A DNA stretch of 26,458 nucleotides from Irpex lacteus (Eukaryota > Basidiomycota > Agaricomycetes > Polyporales > Irpicaceae). The notes under the pieces were generated by a model, which saw only the letters and a list, made by a program, of their open reading frames with translations, was not told the DNA's origin and did not search any database. Of this stretch, positions 14,905-25,720 are shown piece after piece (position 1 is the stretch's first letter; every line of letters starts with the position of its first letter). The stretch spans positions 1 through 26,458 of the forward strand of contig MQVO02000123.1 in NCBI GenBank assembly GCA_001986395.2. Direction: 5' to 3'. The position numbers and the translations under genes are program-made.

Positions 14905-14951
14905 CCCATAAAACTAGGAATTAGAAATAATTAGTTTTATGGGGTTTGGTA
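14897..14951. repeat. Palindromic element with perfect 20-bp arms
   Basis: TACCAAACCCCATAAAACTA (14897-14916) is the exact reverse complement of 14932-14951; the loop is GGAATTAGAAATAAT. The arms extend 7 bp outside the usual C/G tract, meaning flanking sequence was included in the palindrome. Confidence 0.9.
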
Positions 14952-15097
14952 GTTTTATATTTATTTAAGGTTGGGATCGAGCAAGAGCCTAATAACAACT
15001 AAAAATTGTAGCTACCCTCTACATGAAGAATTGAAATGTAAAAAAAAATGTAACAAATCTATTTTTCCTTTTTATTTTTTAAACTAAAATAAACAAT
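14952..15097. other. Spacer between two palindromic elements
   Basis: A+T-rich sequence; nothing recognised. Confidence 0.4.
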
Positions 15098-15144
15098 CCC
15101 CCAAAAAACTAGTTAGAATTAATTATAATTCCTAGTTTTTTGGG
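15098..15144. repeat. Palindromic element
   Basis: CCCCCAAAAAACTAG ... CCTAGTTTTTTGGG around TTAGAATTAATTATAATT. Confidence 0.85.
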
Positions 15145-15267
15145 ATAGCTACTGCTCCAATTTAAGTCTAAGGAGATTCAGAAAGTTGACTTACCTAGTA
15201 TAATAGTAAAATTATTAGTTACCAAAATATAATAGTCTTAGATAATAAAAGGCTTAACCTCTACTTC

Positions 15268-15294
15268 CCTTTTTTTTTAATTAAAAAAAAAAGG
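15268..15294. repeat. A/T hairpin CC(T)nAATT(A)nGG
   Basis: Same architecture as 9742-9766; flanked by spacer without genes. Confidence 0.6.
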
Positions 15295-15381
15295 ATAAAC
15301 AGCTTCTCCCAATAAATCTCCTTATGCCCTAAATGGTTGGGGCCCTGAGATGGTATTACCAAGATTTAAGAGCATAAGTTT

Positions 15382-15910
15382 TTAATTAAAAAAATAATTA
15401 TAAAAAGGTATAAAACTAGTCCTTAAAACAATAAGGATAAAGGAAAAAGTTAATAATACATCCCTCTTCCCTGCCCTCTCTCCTATTTTTAATAAAATAG
15501 GGGAGAATGGTGGAGGAGGGGGTATAAAATATTCAAATATAAAGAATATTAAAACTACACCTACTAAGTATATTAAGATCTCTTTGTAGTAATAACTCTT
15601 ATAATCCCTAATAGAATCCTTTGTTAAACAAATTACTTCAAATTCCTTTAACCAATTTATAATAAAATCAGGGAATACTTAAGGTATAACTCTTTTTTTT
15701 AGATAAAAATGTATTAAGTATATATTTAGTAAATAAATAATATAACTGAAATACCATAAAATACAAAAACTATTTTAAATAGTACCTGTGATTTTAAATA
15801 TCTATTACATTGCTTACACCAAATACTTTAATTAAAACTAAACTTAATAATAATAAGGTAAAAAATATAAGGGTGAAGGGGTAAAGAAAATAAAATAATA
15901 ACTTTTTCAT
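15382..15910 (-). pseudogene. Broken small membrane-protein gene just downstream of cox1
   Basis: On the minus strand, 18 nt past the cox1 stop, an ATG opens a 38-codon frame ending at 15794 (MKKLLFYFLYPFTLIFFTLL, LLSLVLIKVFGVSNVIDI). Other frames then carry on: YFMVFQLYYLFTKYILNTF near 15700-15760, and an open 99-codon frame without ATG at 15382-15678. The latter includes DFIINWLKEFEVICLTKDS, DYKSYYYKEILIYLVGVV, a Pro run, and LTFSFILIVLRTSFIPF. The pieces suggest a membrane protein with three or more helices broken by two or more shifts. The 38-codon frame could be expressed from the cox1 transcript, but I have no evidence for function. Family unknown. Confidence 0.4.
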
Positions 15911-15928
15911 GGGGTTTATTAAATTTTA

Positions 15929-17551
<1,623 letters not shown>

Positions 17552-17559
17552 TTAGATAA

Positions 17560-17586
17560 GTATACCTTAGGTAATATATTACTAAT
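17560..17586 (-). promoter_or_regulatory. 27-nt leader element upstream of cox1
   Basis: Reverse complement of 10930-10956, ending 20 nt before the cox1 ATG. The bases between element and ATG differ from those at cox2, so identity stops exactly at the element. Only 8 nt separate it from arm B. Likely a shared promoter, processing or translation-control site (inferred). Confidence 0.5.
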
Positions 17587-17632
17587 CAATTTATAGTATT
17601 AGAAATAAAAAATAAATTATAAAAAAATATAA

Positions 17633-17674
17633 CCCCAAAAAAACTAGGAATTAGAAATAATTAGTTTTTTTGGG
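17633..17674. repeat. Palindromic element in arm B
   Basis: Mirror copy of 10742-10783; lies about 100 nt upstream of cox1. Confidence 0.85.
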
Positions 17675-17960
17675 ATTGGATTAAAGTAATAAATTTATAC
17701 TCTCAGCTCATACTTTATAATTTATTAAACATAAAGTATTAAAGTACAGTTTTGTTTCACCCTCCCTCCTCCCCTTTTTTTTATATAAAAAAAGGATAGA
17801 GGGGGGAGGATAGAGGATGTACTGCTGAAAAATATTATTTAGTAAAACTAAATAAACCACTGCTAAACCTAAGGTGTTATATAGTATAAATACTATTCTG
17901 AGTATAAAATAGACAGTGAAAGATTATGATAAAATAAAATATATATAATAATATAGCTAT

Positions 17961-18081
17961 CCCCCCACCCTGTGGGCCCCACTTGATTTATAAGGGCCCC
18001 ACATTCCACAATCCACAATCCACAATCCACAAAGTGGGCTGGGGTGGGCTGGGCTGGCGTGGGCGGCAAGGAGGGGTGGGC
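17961..18081 (-). other. G+C-rich island, arm B
   Basis: Mirror of 10335-10455, with the same tandem ATCCACA units and GGGCCC inverted pair. Two copies in opposite orientation could act as recombination hot spots or as bidirectional origin-like sites; neither is shown. Confidence 0.6.
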
Positions 18082-18360
18082 AAATTTATTAAATATATAT
18101 TCTTTTTTTGATTTTATTTCTTCCCTTTTTTTTTAATTAAATTAAATTAAATTAAATTAAATTATTAAAAAGAAAAAGACCAAAATATATTATTACTTAT
18201 AAAAATTTATAAGAAAATAATACATGCCCCCCTTTTTTTATTTATAGAGGGCAGTGCAACGTTAGCTCTGGAAAAGAAAGTTAAATCTAACTTTCCTTTA
18301 TTCTTTTTCTCCTTTTTTTTATTATTATAAAAATAAAAAGGCATAAAGAAATTAAGAATA

Positions 18361-18431
18361 TAGTCTTTATCAGAATCGAACTGATACTTGCTACGTGAAG
18401 GGTAGCTGTACTGCCTTTATACAAAAAGACC
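18361..18431 (-). tRNA. trnE: tRNA-Glu (anticodon UUC), arm B copy
   Basis: Identical to 9985-10055 in reverse complement, including C at position 33. Reads toward cox1. Confidence 0.85.
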
Positions 18432-18451
18432 CGGTCTTTATTTTATTTCTA

Positions 18452-18523
18452 TTGCGGCATCAGGAATTGAACCTGCTCTAACAGCTCATGAGGCTATTGT
18501 GCCAACCTTTACACTATACCGCA
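18452..18523 (-). tRNA. trnM: tRNA-Met (anticodon CAU), arm B copy
   Basis: Identical to 9893-9964 in reverse complement. First gene of the trnM-trnE-cox1 series on the minus strand. Confidence 0.9.
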
Positions 18524-18649
18524 TGTATGGACACTATCTTATTATTAAGATTCCACCCCTACTCTTTTCTTTCTATGAGTTAGAGCATCCTTCCCTAAAC
18601 TGCGTTTCGATCAATTAATGTCTTTTTGTTGAACAGTTTTATTATCATA

Positions 18650-18704
18650 CCCCAAAAAACTAGGGTCGCTATCGCGGTAGAATTAATTATAACTAGTTTT
18701 TTGG
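18650..18704. repeat. Palindromic element with a GC-containing inner hairpin
   Basis: CCCCAAAAAACTAG ... CTAGTTTTTTGG with the inner sequence GGTCGCTATCGCGG before AGAATTAATTATAA. The G+C insert is unusual for the family and parallels that at 2223-2285. Confidence 0.8.
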
Positions 18705-19032
18705 TGGATTGTTTGGATTTATAATATTCATTCCTTGTTTATTACACATGCCTTCCTCTTTATCGATGGAACTATCCCTTTCCACCCACACCTTTAAGTC
18801 TTACTAGTCTCCTATTAAACTTTCATAGATCTTAAACTTGGATATATCTTATTACTTGCTGAAATCTTATTACTCTTTCCTTACTTCAAAATATAATGAA
18901 AATGAGAGACTTGGTTTAAGTTATACTCTCTTATATTTTACTATCATTTATAGCTATTTTACTATCGTTAATAGATATTAATAAACCTTTTTTAATCTTA
19001 ATATCCAATATATAATAATAATCTTCACAGAT
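18705..19032. other. Spacer, possibly containing eroded coding sequence
   Basis: One plus-strand frame reads short hydrophobic bits (HAFLFIDGTIPFHPHL, LKLGYILLLAEILLLFPYFK) separated by stops. I considered nad3 or nad2 but no diagnostic motif fits. Left unassigned. Confidence 0.35.
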
Positions 19033-19081
19033 CCCCCAAAAAACTAGGAATTATAATTAATTCTAACTAGTTTTTGTGGGG
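19033..19081. repeat. Palindromic element
   Basis: CCCCCAAAAAACTAG ... CTAGTTTTTGTGGGG around GAATTATAATTAATTCTAA. Confidence 0.85.
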
Positions 19082-19386
19082 TTATTTTAAAACTAGAATC
19101 TAAATTACCTAGTTTTCTTCTATTTTTAATAAATTATTATAGTTTTCTCCTTTTTTATTTAATTAAAAAAAGGGTAGAGAGAATTATAGTTAGTAAGAAG
19201 AGAGATTGTATATATTAATAATTATTTTATGTTTTTATATCTTTATTTTTTTTAATAAATTATTTTAGTAAAATTTATACTCTCTTATATAATTAAATAC
19301 TTTTTTTATTTAGATATAACTTAAATTAAAATATATTTATTTAATTATTTTTATTTATAATATTTTATTTAATTTTATGTATTCTT
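19082..19386. other. Very A+T-rich spacer
   Basis: Contains an A/T hairpin of the CC(T)nAATT(A)nGG kind at 19149-19173 and otherwise almost pure A/T. No gene. Confidence 0.5.
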
Positions 19387-19470
19387 CCCCAAAAAACTAG
19401 TTATAATTCTTTCATCCGCGATTATTAAAATTTAATTAAATTAAATTTTAATTAGAGCCTAGTTTTTTGG
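19387..19470. repeat. Palindromic element, extended subtype
   Basis: CCCCAAAAAACTAG ... GCCTAGTTTTTTGG enclosing TTATAATTCTTTCATCCGCG and an A+T palindrome (TTAAAATTTAATTAAATT and its complement). Reverse-oriented relative of 8208-8290. Confidence 0.8.
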
Positions 19471-19473
19471 AAT

Positions 19474-19502
19474 GGAATTAGAAATAATTAGTTTTTTTGG
19501 GT
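19474..19502. repeat. Half palindromic element abutting the previous copy
   Basis: Right half only, GGAATTAGAAATAATTAG then TTTTTTTGGG, directly after the complete copy. Suggests insertion of one copy into another or a partial duplication. Confidence 0.7.
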
Positions 19503-19699
19503 GGATGATTAAACTATAGATCCAGCAATGACAATAAAGCAATAGGATTACAATTATATTGAAAATATGAATATTAAGATTTAATTTATGATTTAGTTTA
19601 AACTATTATATAAGAATCATCTGTTCCCTTTTTAATATCTTAACTTTAAATTAAAATAAAATTTATTACTAACTCCCTTTTTTTTATAAAACAAAAGAA
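19503..19699. other. Spacer before the rnl 3' end
   Basis: A+T-rich; no gene seen. The exact rnl 3' end may fall inside its right edge. Confidence 0.4.
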
Positions 19700-22600
19700 T
19701 AAGCCACTCTACCAGAAAGTGGCTGGGCTGAAAGATTTTTTATTGACAATAATTGAGCATATAGTCTATTTAATAAATTAGTAATGTTAAACTTAATACT
19801 TTACAGTACTTACATTTACATCCTATCAAGAAATGTTCTATTTCTTAAAAAATTAAAATATACTAAAGATATTTTAATGATAGTATCTAGGGGATAGTTT
19901 CGTGCATTTATTCCTTCAGCACTTATCTAATATGTTTGTGGCTACCCAACTATGCATTTTTAATTTTTTATGCAATTATTTCAACAATTGGTACACTATA
20001 GAAACACAGCCTATTGATCCTTTCGTACTAGAAGGTCTCTCCCTTTTTACTATTTATCCCTCCAGAAGATAGGGACCATACTGACTCACGTCGTATTAAA
20101 CCCAACTCGCGTAACCTTTTAATCGGCGAACAGCCGAACCCTTCCGAGCTTTTGCCCCCGGAGGATAGGTTGAGTCGACATCGAGGTGCCAAACAGCTGG
20201 GACAATGTGTACTCTCACCAGCTATCAGCCTGTTATCCCTAGCGTAACTTTTATCGATTGATCCCCGTCTATTCCATAATATAGCGAGGGGTCACTATGC
20301 CCTACTTACGTATCTGTCCGACTTCTAAGTCTATCAGTTAAGCATGCTCTAGCCATTACGCCATTACAACCTTTATCACTGGTTGATTGATCTCCTTTCA
20401 AAAATCTAGCTATACCTTAAAAATTTTTAATATAAATAATAAATAATCATCAATTTTAATAACAAATTGATTTTATATGTCTGTATATAAGCGTCTTATA
20501 TTTTTTTTAATTAAAACTATGGATGCATTTTGATACTCTTTCAAAAGCGACCGCCCCAGTCAAACTGCCCATTAGTCAACTATCTCTCTATCTATTAAAT
20601 AAGAGGTAAATTTAATCTGAAACCAAAGTCTTAAGGTATCTCACCTTTCGTCTATCGACATCCCTAATCACTTCATACTAAGGTTTGATTAACATGATGA
20701 CTAACTACAGTAAAGCTGCATAGGGTCTTCCCGTCCACCTGGAGGTAACCCGCATCTGCACGGGTAATTCAATTCACTGAGCAAGTTGTAGAGACAGTGA
20801 GACCATCGTTAAACTATTGATACCGGACCACATTTAATGGCCAATTTATTTTGCTACCTTAGGATCCTCATAGTTAAGACCGCTATTAACCATTGATTTG
20901 ATTAGTAATAGTTATCCTATCACCTCTCTTATTTATTTGGCATTGGGCAAGTTTCATCCAGAATACTATGATATTAATCATTGCTCTGAATTGTGTTTTT
21001 AGTAAACAGTCGGGGCCTCCGATTTTGTGCCACCTATATCCTTTTTAAGAATTAAAAAAAAAGGGTAATAGGTTCCTCTTATCGTCTAACTTTAGAGGAG
21101 AACTTGCCGAGTTCCTTAACAACTTTTAGCTCTACGCCTTGGTATACTCTACCTACGAACCTGTGTCGGTTTAGGGTACGGTAGATTAAAATTAAAAATA
21201 AAATAATAATTGTTCCCCTGCCCAAAGCAGTGGCTTAAGGCAGGGCAGTAAAGATTACTATTTAATTTAAAAAAACTTTATTTTCCCGGTTCAAAAAGAA
21301 CTTTAGGTTTAAACTCATCAGTCAAAACATTGGTTTTGAACCTTAGAGGCCGCATTAACATAAGGAGGTTTAACCTTTCCTTATAACCCTTTCGTATTCG
21401 GCGAGAAGTATTATAACTTCTTTTTACGTTTACTCATGTCAGCATTATCTCTTCAGTATCCTATAAATAATGAAACACTATTTAATTTCAGGTTTCCTGA
21501 ATGTTCTACTACCTAGATTTAGAATAGAATTATTTGACTATTCTAAAGCAACACGATATCGGTTGATTATTTAAGACCCGTTAAATTTTTCGGTGCGACA
21601 TTCTGAAGACTGATACGTTGTTACAAACGGTCATTAAAAGATAGCGACTACCAGGCTCACTTTACAGTTGCGTTCAATTTTGCTACTACCTTAATTTCAC
21701 TTAATAATCATTTGGGACCTTGATTCGTGTTCTCGGCTGTTTCCGTCTTGACTACCCACCTTAGCATGAGTAGTCTGAATATTCTATCATCAATTTATGT
21801 AATTCCGAGATTCTCTTCCATTGGTAAGATTTTTACGTCCCCGCAACTTAAACATTGATTATAATTAAAAATTATAATTTATTTGGAATTGAGTGCTGTA
21901 CCTTCATAAATTTTGTATAGATGTCATACCTACATATGTTTCGTAGAAAACCAGCTATCACTAGGTCAGATTGGCATTTCACCGCTTCCCTAAACTCATC
22001 GGAGAATTATGCAACATTCACCCGTTCGATCCATTCATCATTTAAGATTAAAATCTGGTCTAGGGAAGATCACCTAGCTTCGGGTCTAATAGAAGTAACT
22101 TATCCAACACTAATTTAGTTAATACCCCAAAAACACTAGTAATTATAAATAATTCTAACTAGTTTTTTGGGGGGTTTTACTAATTAAATTTATGTCCAGT
22201 CGCTTTCGCTAGGGCTTTTAACCTTGCTACTCCCATTAACTTGCTGACCCATTATGCAAAAGGTACGCCGTCATTTTAAAAAAACTTCGACTGCTTATAG
22301 AGTTACTAATTCAAGACTATTTCACAATGTCTATAACATTACTTTTTCAACTTTTCCTTCACAGTACTTTTCACTATCGCTAAATTTATAATACTTAGCC
22401 TTAGAGGATGGTTCCCCTATATTCCGACAAGTTAACTCTCATCGTACTTTATATTTTTATTAGAATATTAATTTAATATTCGATAATTTTTTTAATTACA
22501 CAGGACTTTCACCTTCTTTGGTTACTTTATTCATACTTATTTATTTAATATTTCTTCCCTTTTTTTTTTATTATTAAATAAATAAAAAGGTACATAAGAT

Positions 22601-22870
22601 AAATACTATAAAATATTTTTATTATTACTTTAATTGTAAAAAATTATCTTTTAGGCTAATCCGATTTCACTCACCATTACTCTCGGAGTCTCGGTTGATT
22701 TCCTTTCCTTTCCTTACTGAAATGGTTTACTTCAGGAAGTTTAAATATAAAGGTTTCCCTTAGGATCGCCACTTTATTTATTCCGTCCAGCCCCTCTCCC
22801 CCCTAAAGATGATAGAGGATAGAGGATATTGGACAGTGGCTTTTGGTTTTATACCTCCTTTTTTATAAAT
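19700..22870 (-). rRNA. rnl: Mitochondrial large-subunit ribosomal RNA
   Basis: About 3.1 kb read on the minus strand. Plus-strand landmarks (complement of the RNA, 3' to 5' order) are the sarcin-ricin loop complement GATCCTTTCGTACTAGAAGG near 20017 and the peptidyl-transferase parts CTGACTCACGTCGTATTAAAC near 20080. GTCGACATCGAGGTGCCAAA follows near 20174, then CAGCCTGTTATCCCTAGCG near 20227, CGACCGCCCCAGTCAAACTG near 20549 and AGTAAAGCTGCATAGGGTC near 20709. GTTTTTAGTAAACAGTCGGG is near 20996, TTGCCGAGTTCCTTAACAA near 21105, AAACCAGCTATCACTAGGTC near 21948 and CCGATTTCACTCACCATTAC near 22661. All domains are represented and no intron is evident. A palindromic element sits within it at 22125-22174. 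A/T hairpins expand variable loops (21040-21064, 22558-22590). The 5' and 3' ends are approximate. Confidence 0.95.
22125..22174. repeat. Palindromic element inside rnl
   Basis: CCCCAAAAACACTAG ... CTAGTTTTTTGGGGGG lies between conserved rRNA blocks (AGATCACCTAGCTTCGGG before, CCAGTCGCTTTCGCTAGGGC after). The flanks TAATTTAGT and ACTAATTAAA can pair, so the element seems to extend the tip of an existing variable helix, where it would be tolerated. Confidence 0.85.
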
Positions 22871-23183
22871 TTGCTAGTTATCCTTAAATAACTCCTTTAA
22901 AATACTATTTGATGTTAACTATATTGTCATCGATTCTTTTATTAAAAAAAGTTTTTTGTTTTATTAATTTATTTTTATTTGGGTTATCTATTAAAATTCG
23001 GCTTAAATTTAACAGCTCCCCGACGAAGTGTGGGACTTCAAAGAGTACCAGGAGCCGAGAGGCAGATTGTTTATTGATTCTGTATGTACACAAATTTCTT
23101 CCAGATTTGGTATCCATAGTAACCACTCCCCCCTAAATTAAAAAAGTATTGATTGAAGGGGGGAAAGCTTTATAGTTGTGAAG
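22871..23183. other. Spacer upstream of rnl with unassigned open frames
   Basis: Overlapping frames exist on both strands (minus 22905-23126, with NKQSASRLLVLFEVPHFVG). The sequence CTCCCCGACGAAGTGTGGGACT near 23015 is more balanced in composition. No family is recognised; it may be eroded coding or intron sequence. The rnl promoter should lie near 22.87-23.0 kb, but no motif was identified. Confidence 0.3.
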
Positions 23184-23475
23184 GTCTATGCTAATTATAT
23201 TACCCTAACTATCTCTACAGTAGTATTAATTCTATCACTACAGATATGGTATTCCTTCTATATTTCTTTAAGTTAATATAAAGCAGTAGAGGATTATGTT
23301 ACCTTATTGTCATCTACATATGGAGCCATTAATCTATACATAGTTATACTTACTACCTTTATAAACGCCTATCTATGTACTAGCTAGTTGGAATAATGTA
23401 TATCATAATGTACCTGCATTTATAATTGCTATATTTGTAGTGCTAGATATTCTTCTTTTTGATATTTTATTTTAA
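23184..23475 (+). pseudogene. Membrane-protein remnant, family unknown
   Basis: Hydrophobic coding pieces with stops: KVYANYITLTISTVVLILSL, QIWYSFYISLS, stop, YKAVEDYVTLLSSTYGAINL, YIVILTTFINAYLC, stop, then in another frame NVPAFIIAIFVVLDILLF and a TAA at 23473-23475. Three potential membrane helices. Similar in style to the broken hydrophobic genes near 13 kb, but I could not align them by eye. Confidence 0.4.
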
Positions 23476-23788
23476 GTACCTCCCCTATTCTTTTTATTAA
23501 TAATTACCTTCATTTGTTCGATCCACCGCATGTAGCTGTGAAGCTTCAGTCCTGTCAGAGGGTGAAGCCCGGAGAATAGAAGAAAGTAACCACTGTTGTC
23601 AGATCCCGTAGTGAAGTCATAACCAAAGTATTATAACCATCTGATGTGTGAATCTTTACACGAGTGTTAAATAGTAGCCGCAGTGCTTCAAACAGTACTA
23701 GATGTGGACGTTGCTTCAGACTAAAACAGAAATCACCGTTGGACTTAATATGGAAGGATCCTTCAGCAATAGTAAATCCTACTACCAT
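23472..23788 (-). pseudogene. LAGLIDADG homing endonuclease C-terminal remnant
   Basis: The minus-strand frame starts MVVGFTIAEGSFHIKSNG and goes on DFCFSLKQRPHLVLFEALRL, LFNTRVKIHTSDGYNTLVM and TSLRDLTTVVTFFYS. A one-base shift near 23570 follows, then HPLTGLKLHSYMRWIEQMK, VIINKKNRGGT and a stop at 23472. GFTIAEGSF is a LAGLIDADG helix; the KQ...H...L...F and HPLTGLKLHSYMRW ending is usual for single-domain or second-domain fungal enzymes. The part before the helix is missing, cut at a half palindromic element at 23789. It ends against the plus-strand membrane-protein remnant. Not functional. Confidence 0.85.
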
Positions 23789-23814
23789 CCAAAAAAAACT
23801 AGTTAGAATTATTT
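23789..23814. repeat. Half palindromic element at an endonuclease breakpoint
   Basis: CCAAAAAAAACTAGTTAG then AATTATTTTA; only the left half of the family consensus. It truncates the LAGLIDADG remnant immediately before its GFT motif. Confidence 0.7.
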
Positions 23815-23823
23815 TAGGGTACA

Positions 23824-23863
23824 GACTGTGTAATTTATTTAATTTTAATTTTAAGTAGAGGGT
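23824..23863 (+). repeat. 40-bp direct repeat, copy 1
   Basis: GACTGTGTAATTTATTTAAT ... TTTAAGTAGAGGGTC. A copy with one difference is at 24656-24695. The unit is not part of the palindrome family. Each copy lies just after a gene fragment (LAGLIDADG; nad4). Confidence 0.75.
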
Positions 23864-24105
23864 CTATTTAACAATATAATTCTAACTAATACCCTTTGTG
23901 GAATATGGATAGACTAAGTAAATAGCTATCTTATTATTTATTCTAATTCTCTTTAACCTAAAGGATAATAAATACTCTATTTATTTTAACTGAGTGTCCT
24001 CCCTCCAATTAACTTGGGTTCCAAAGAGTTAAGATTAGTACTAGAGGGATTCCCCTTGTGTCCTCCCTCAATTAAACTTACAAATAATAACTAAAGAATC
24101 AGAGT
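23864..24105. other. Spacer
   Basis: Contains an imperfect repeat of GTGTCCTCCCTC (near 23994 and 24058) separated by about 64 nt. No gene. Confidence 0.4.
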
Positions 24106-24153
24106 CCCAAAAACACTAGGAATTAGAATTCATTCTAATTAGTTTTTTGGGGG
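24106..24153. repeat. Palindromic element
   Basis: CCCAAAAACACTAG ... CTAATTAGTTTTTTGGGG around GAATTAGAATTCATTCTAA. Confidence 0.8.
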
Positions 24154-24411
24154 ATTGTTAGAATAAGAATAAATTTAATTAAACAATTAAAATAAATTAA
24201 TGTTTGTTCTCTCAAAGATGAGTAAAGTTAAAGAATTTAAAGGGAGCTAGCGATTAATAATAAATAATCTTAGAATAATATTTTTATAATTATTTAACTC
24301 TTTTCCCTACTCTATTTATTTAACTCTTCAAAAGAATAATAGTTTATTGTAATCACTCTCCACTCCACTTTAGTGGCTAGTGGCTTAATAAATTATTTAA
24401 TTATTTTGGTA
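24154..24411. other. Spacer
   Basis: A+T-rich with a small hairpin CCACTTTAGTGG near 24366. No gene. Confidence 0.4.
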
Positions 24412-24446
24412 GGGGTTATTAAAATTTAATTAAATTTTAATTAGGG
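24412..24446. repeat. Partial palindromic element, extended subtype interior
   Basis: GGGGTTATTAAAATTTAATT followed by AAATTTTAATTAGGG, matching the inner part of the copies at 8208-8290 and 19387-19470. It abuts the nad4 fragment exactly. Confidence 0.65.
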
Positions 24447-24625
24447 CACCTATAATAACATTAAGACAAACTGATCTGATAGTTATAGTAGCTTAGAGTT
24501 CTTTATCTCATATGGCTGTATGTATATTAAGTATATTCTCTTATAGTATCACAGGTTTAACTGGTAGTTTAGTATTATCAGTAGCTCATGGTTTTGTATC
24601 ATCAGGTCTACTTATTAAAGTAGGA
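24446..24625 (+). pseudogene. nad4 internal fragment
   Basis: One frame encodes APIITLRQTDLIVIVA, a TAG where Tyr is expected, then SSLSHMAVCILSIFSYSITG, LTGSLVLSVAHGFVSSGLLI and KVG. TLRQTDLKxIVAYSSxSHM...LAHGFVSSxLF is the conserved antiporter-like core of NADH dehydrogenase subunit 4, with the quinone/proton-path His. About 60 codons survive with a single stop; both ends are abrupt. A/T-ending codons resemble native genes, so it is probably a duplicated piece of the resident nad4, which is not in this window. Confidence 0.85.
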
Positions 24626-24655
24626 GAAAGGGGAATAAGATTAAAAAGAAAGAAA

Positions 24656-24695
24656 GACTGTGTAATTTATTTAATTTTATTTTAAGTAGAGGGTC
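24656..24695 (+). repeat. 40-bp direct repeat, copy 2
   Basis: See copy 1 at 23824-23863; one base difference in the T/A tract. Confidence 0.75.
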
Positions 24696-25135
24696 CCCCT
24701 ATTAAATTTTATTTATTATCATAGCAATATATTTCTTATCTTATTACATCTTTATTAATTTAATTCATTTTATTTATTTTACACTTATAAATAGTAAACA
24801 ATAATATTCCGTTTATATTAGTTATAAATCAAATTAAAAATAGCAATCAATCCTATACACTAACCATTTTTTATGGAATTGTAGTATACCTAGCTATTTT
24901 AAAACAAATTATTATAATTTAATATAAACAAAAATTTAATATATAAAAATGGAAAATATATTAAAAAAAGGGAGGGTGTGATTTTTAATTAAATCAGCTA
25001 CAGTACATCAATCTTTAAAATTAAAAAATTTTACCCAAGGGACACTCTTATTTTACCAAAGAAAATAGTGATAAAAAGAAGAGTGACTTTATTATTTTTC
25101 TTCAATTAACTATATTTTTATTCTTTAACATTACT
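24696..25135. other. A+T-rich spacer with one half of a second direct repeat
   Basis: 24921-24953 (AATATAAACAAAAATTTAAT ...) recurs with small changes at 25399-25428. One frame reads NNNIPFILVINQIKNSNQS then YTLTIFYGIVVYLAILKQI before a stop (about 24800-24920), too short to assign. Confidence 0.4.
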
Positions 25136-25183
25136 CCCCAAAAAACTAGTTAGAATTATTTTTCTAATTCCTAGTTTTTTGGG
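25136..25183. repeat. Palindromic element
   Basis: CCCCAAAAAACTAG ... CCTAGTTTTTTGGG around TTAGAATTATTTTTCTAATT. Confidence 0.85.
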
Positions 25184-25592
25184 TCATTATTATTTATTAT
25201 AATAGTTAAAATAACTTTATTATCTTATTTTTTCTTTATATTCTCTTTAATCTTTAGCTTTACTCAAAAGGGGCTAGTCGTAGTTCAAATGATCTAGTTT
25301 TAGTTAGTTAAAATAAAGAAGATAGTAAAGTTACCTCTTCGATCTTTAGTTTCACTCATTAGACTGATTGCTAAAGTTCAAATTATTAATAGTTTGGGAA
25401 TATAAACAAAAATTAAATATATAAATGGGAAGACTAACCGTCCACCTATTTTTTTATTAATCTAATTATTTTGTTCCCTCCCTCCCTAATTCTTTTATTT
25501 AAATATAATTATAAAATTTTACTATAATTTCTTACAAAATAATGTAGACTTAGTTGCTCACTTAATCTTATTTACTTTATTTACTTAACCTT
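25184..25592. other. Spacer with weak internal repeats
   Basis: ATCTTTAG-TTTC/TACTC-type motif appears near 25250 and 25340. No gene, tRNA or recognisable fragment. Confidence 0.4.
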
Positions 25593-25630
25593 CCCCAAAA
25601 ACTAATTATTTCTAATTCCTAGTTTTTGGG
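25593..25630. repeat. Palindromic element forming the 3' border of a cob fragment
   Basis: CCCCAAAAACTAATTATTTC ... CCTAGTTTTTGGGA. On the minus strand it supplies the last codons (PKN) and the TAG stop to the cob-like frame. Confidence 0.8.
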
Positions 25631-25720
25631 ATTAGCTAATTCAACTAAACTATTTTTTAATAAACTAACTAATGGTACTATAATTAAGAAATGTGCAAAG
25701 TATAGAACTGTATTTATTTG
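25631..25720 (-). pseudogene. cob (cytochrome b) C-terminal fragment
   Basis: The minus-strand frame [19 protein letters not shown], then [11 protein letters not shown], matches the end of fungal cytochrome b (IATVLYFAYFLIIVPLISxxEN-type last helix). About 30 codons survive. Upstream sequence in the same orientation is not recognisable, and the palindromic element downstream replaces the normal end. A duplicated 3' piece of a cob gene located elsewhere; not functional. Confidence 0.75.

Larger units (their letters stand above)
17595..18552 (-). repeat. Large inverted repeat, arm B (958 bp)
   Basis: Exact-looking reverse complement of 9864-10821 with the same tRNAs, island and palindrome. Outside its right end (18553 on) the sequence (CCACCCCTACTC) no longer matches the trnL side of arm A. 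Recombination with arm A would invert the roughly 6.8 kb between them. Confidence 0.9.

Noticed and set aside
18553..18649. tRNA-like sequence next to arm B (GTTAGAGCATCC)
   Set aside because: No cloverleaf on either strand.
18705..19032. nad3 or nad2 fragment
   Set aside because: Hydrophobic bits (LKLGYILLLAEILLLFPYFK) lack the conserved acidic and ECG-type motifs of nad3 and any nad2 landmark.
20400..20525. Short intron in rnl
   Set aside because: The A+T-rich stretch fits a variable loop; there is no intron ORF, core sequence or disruption of a conserved block.
21921..22118. Open frame of 65 codons on the plus strand
   Set aside because: Complement of conserved rnl sequence.
23664..23858. 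Open frame of 64 codons on the plus strand
   Set aside because: Antisense to the minus-strand LAGLIDADG remnant.
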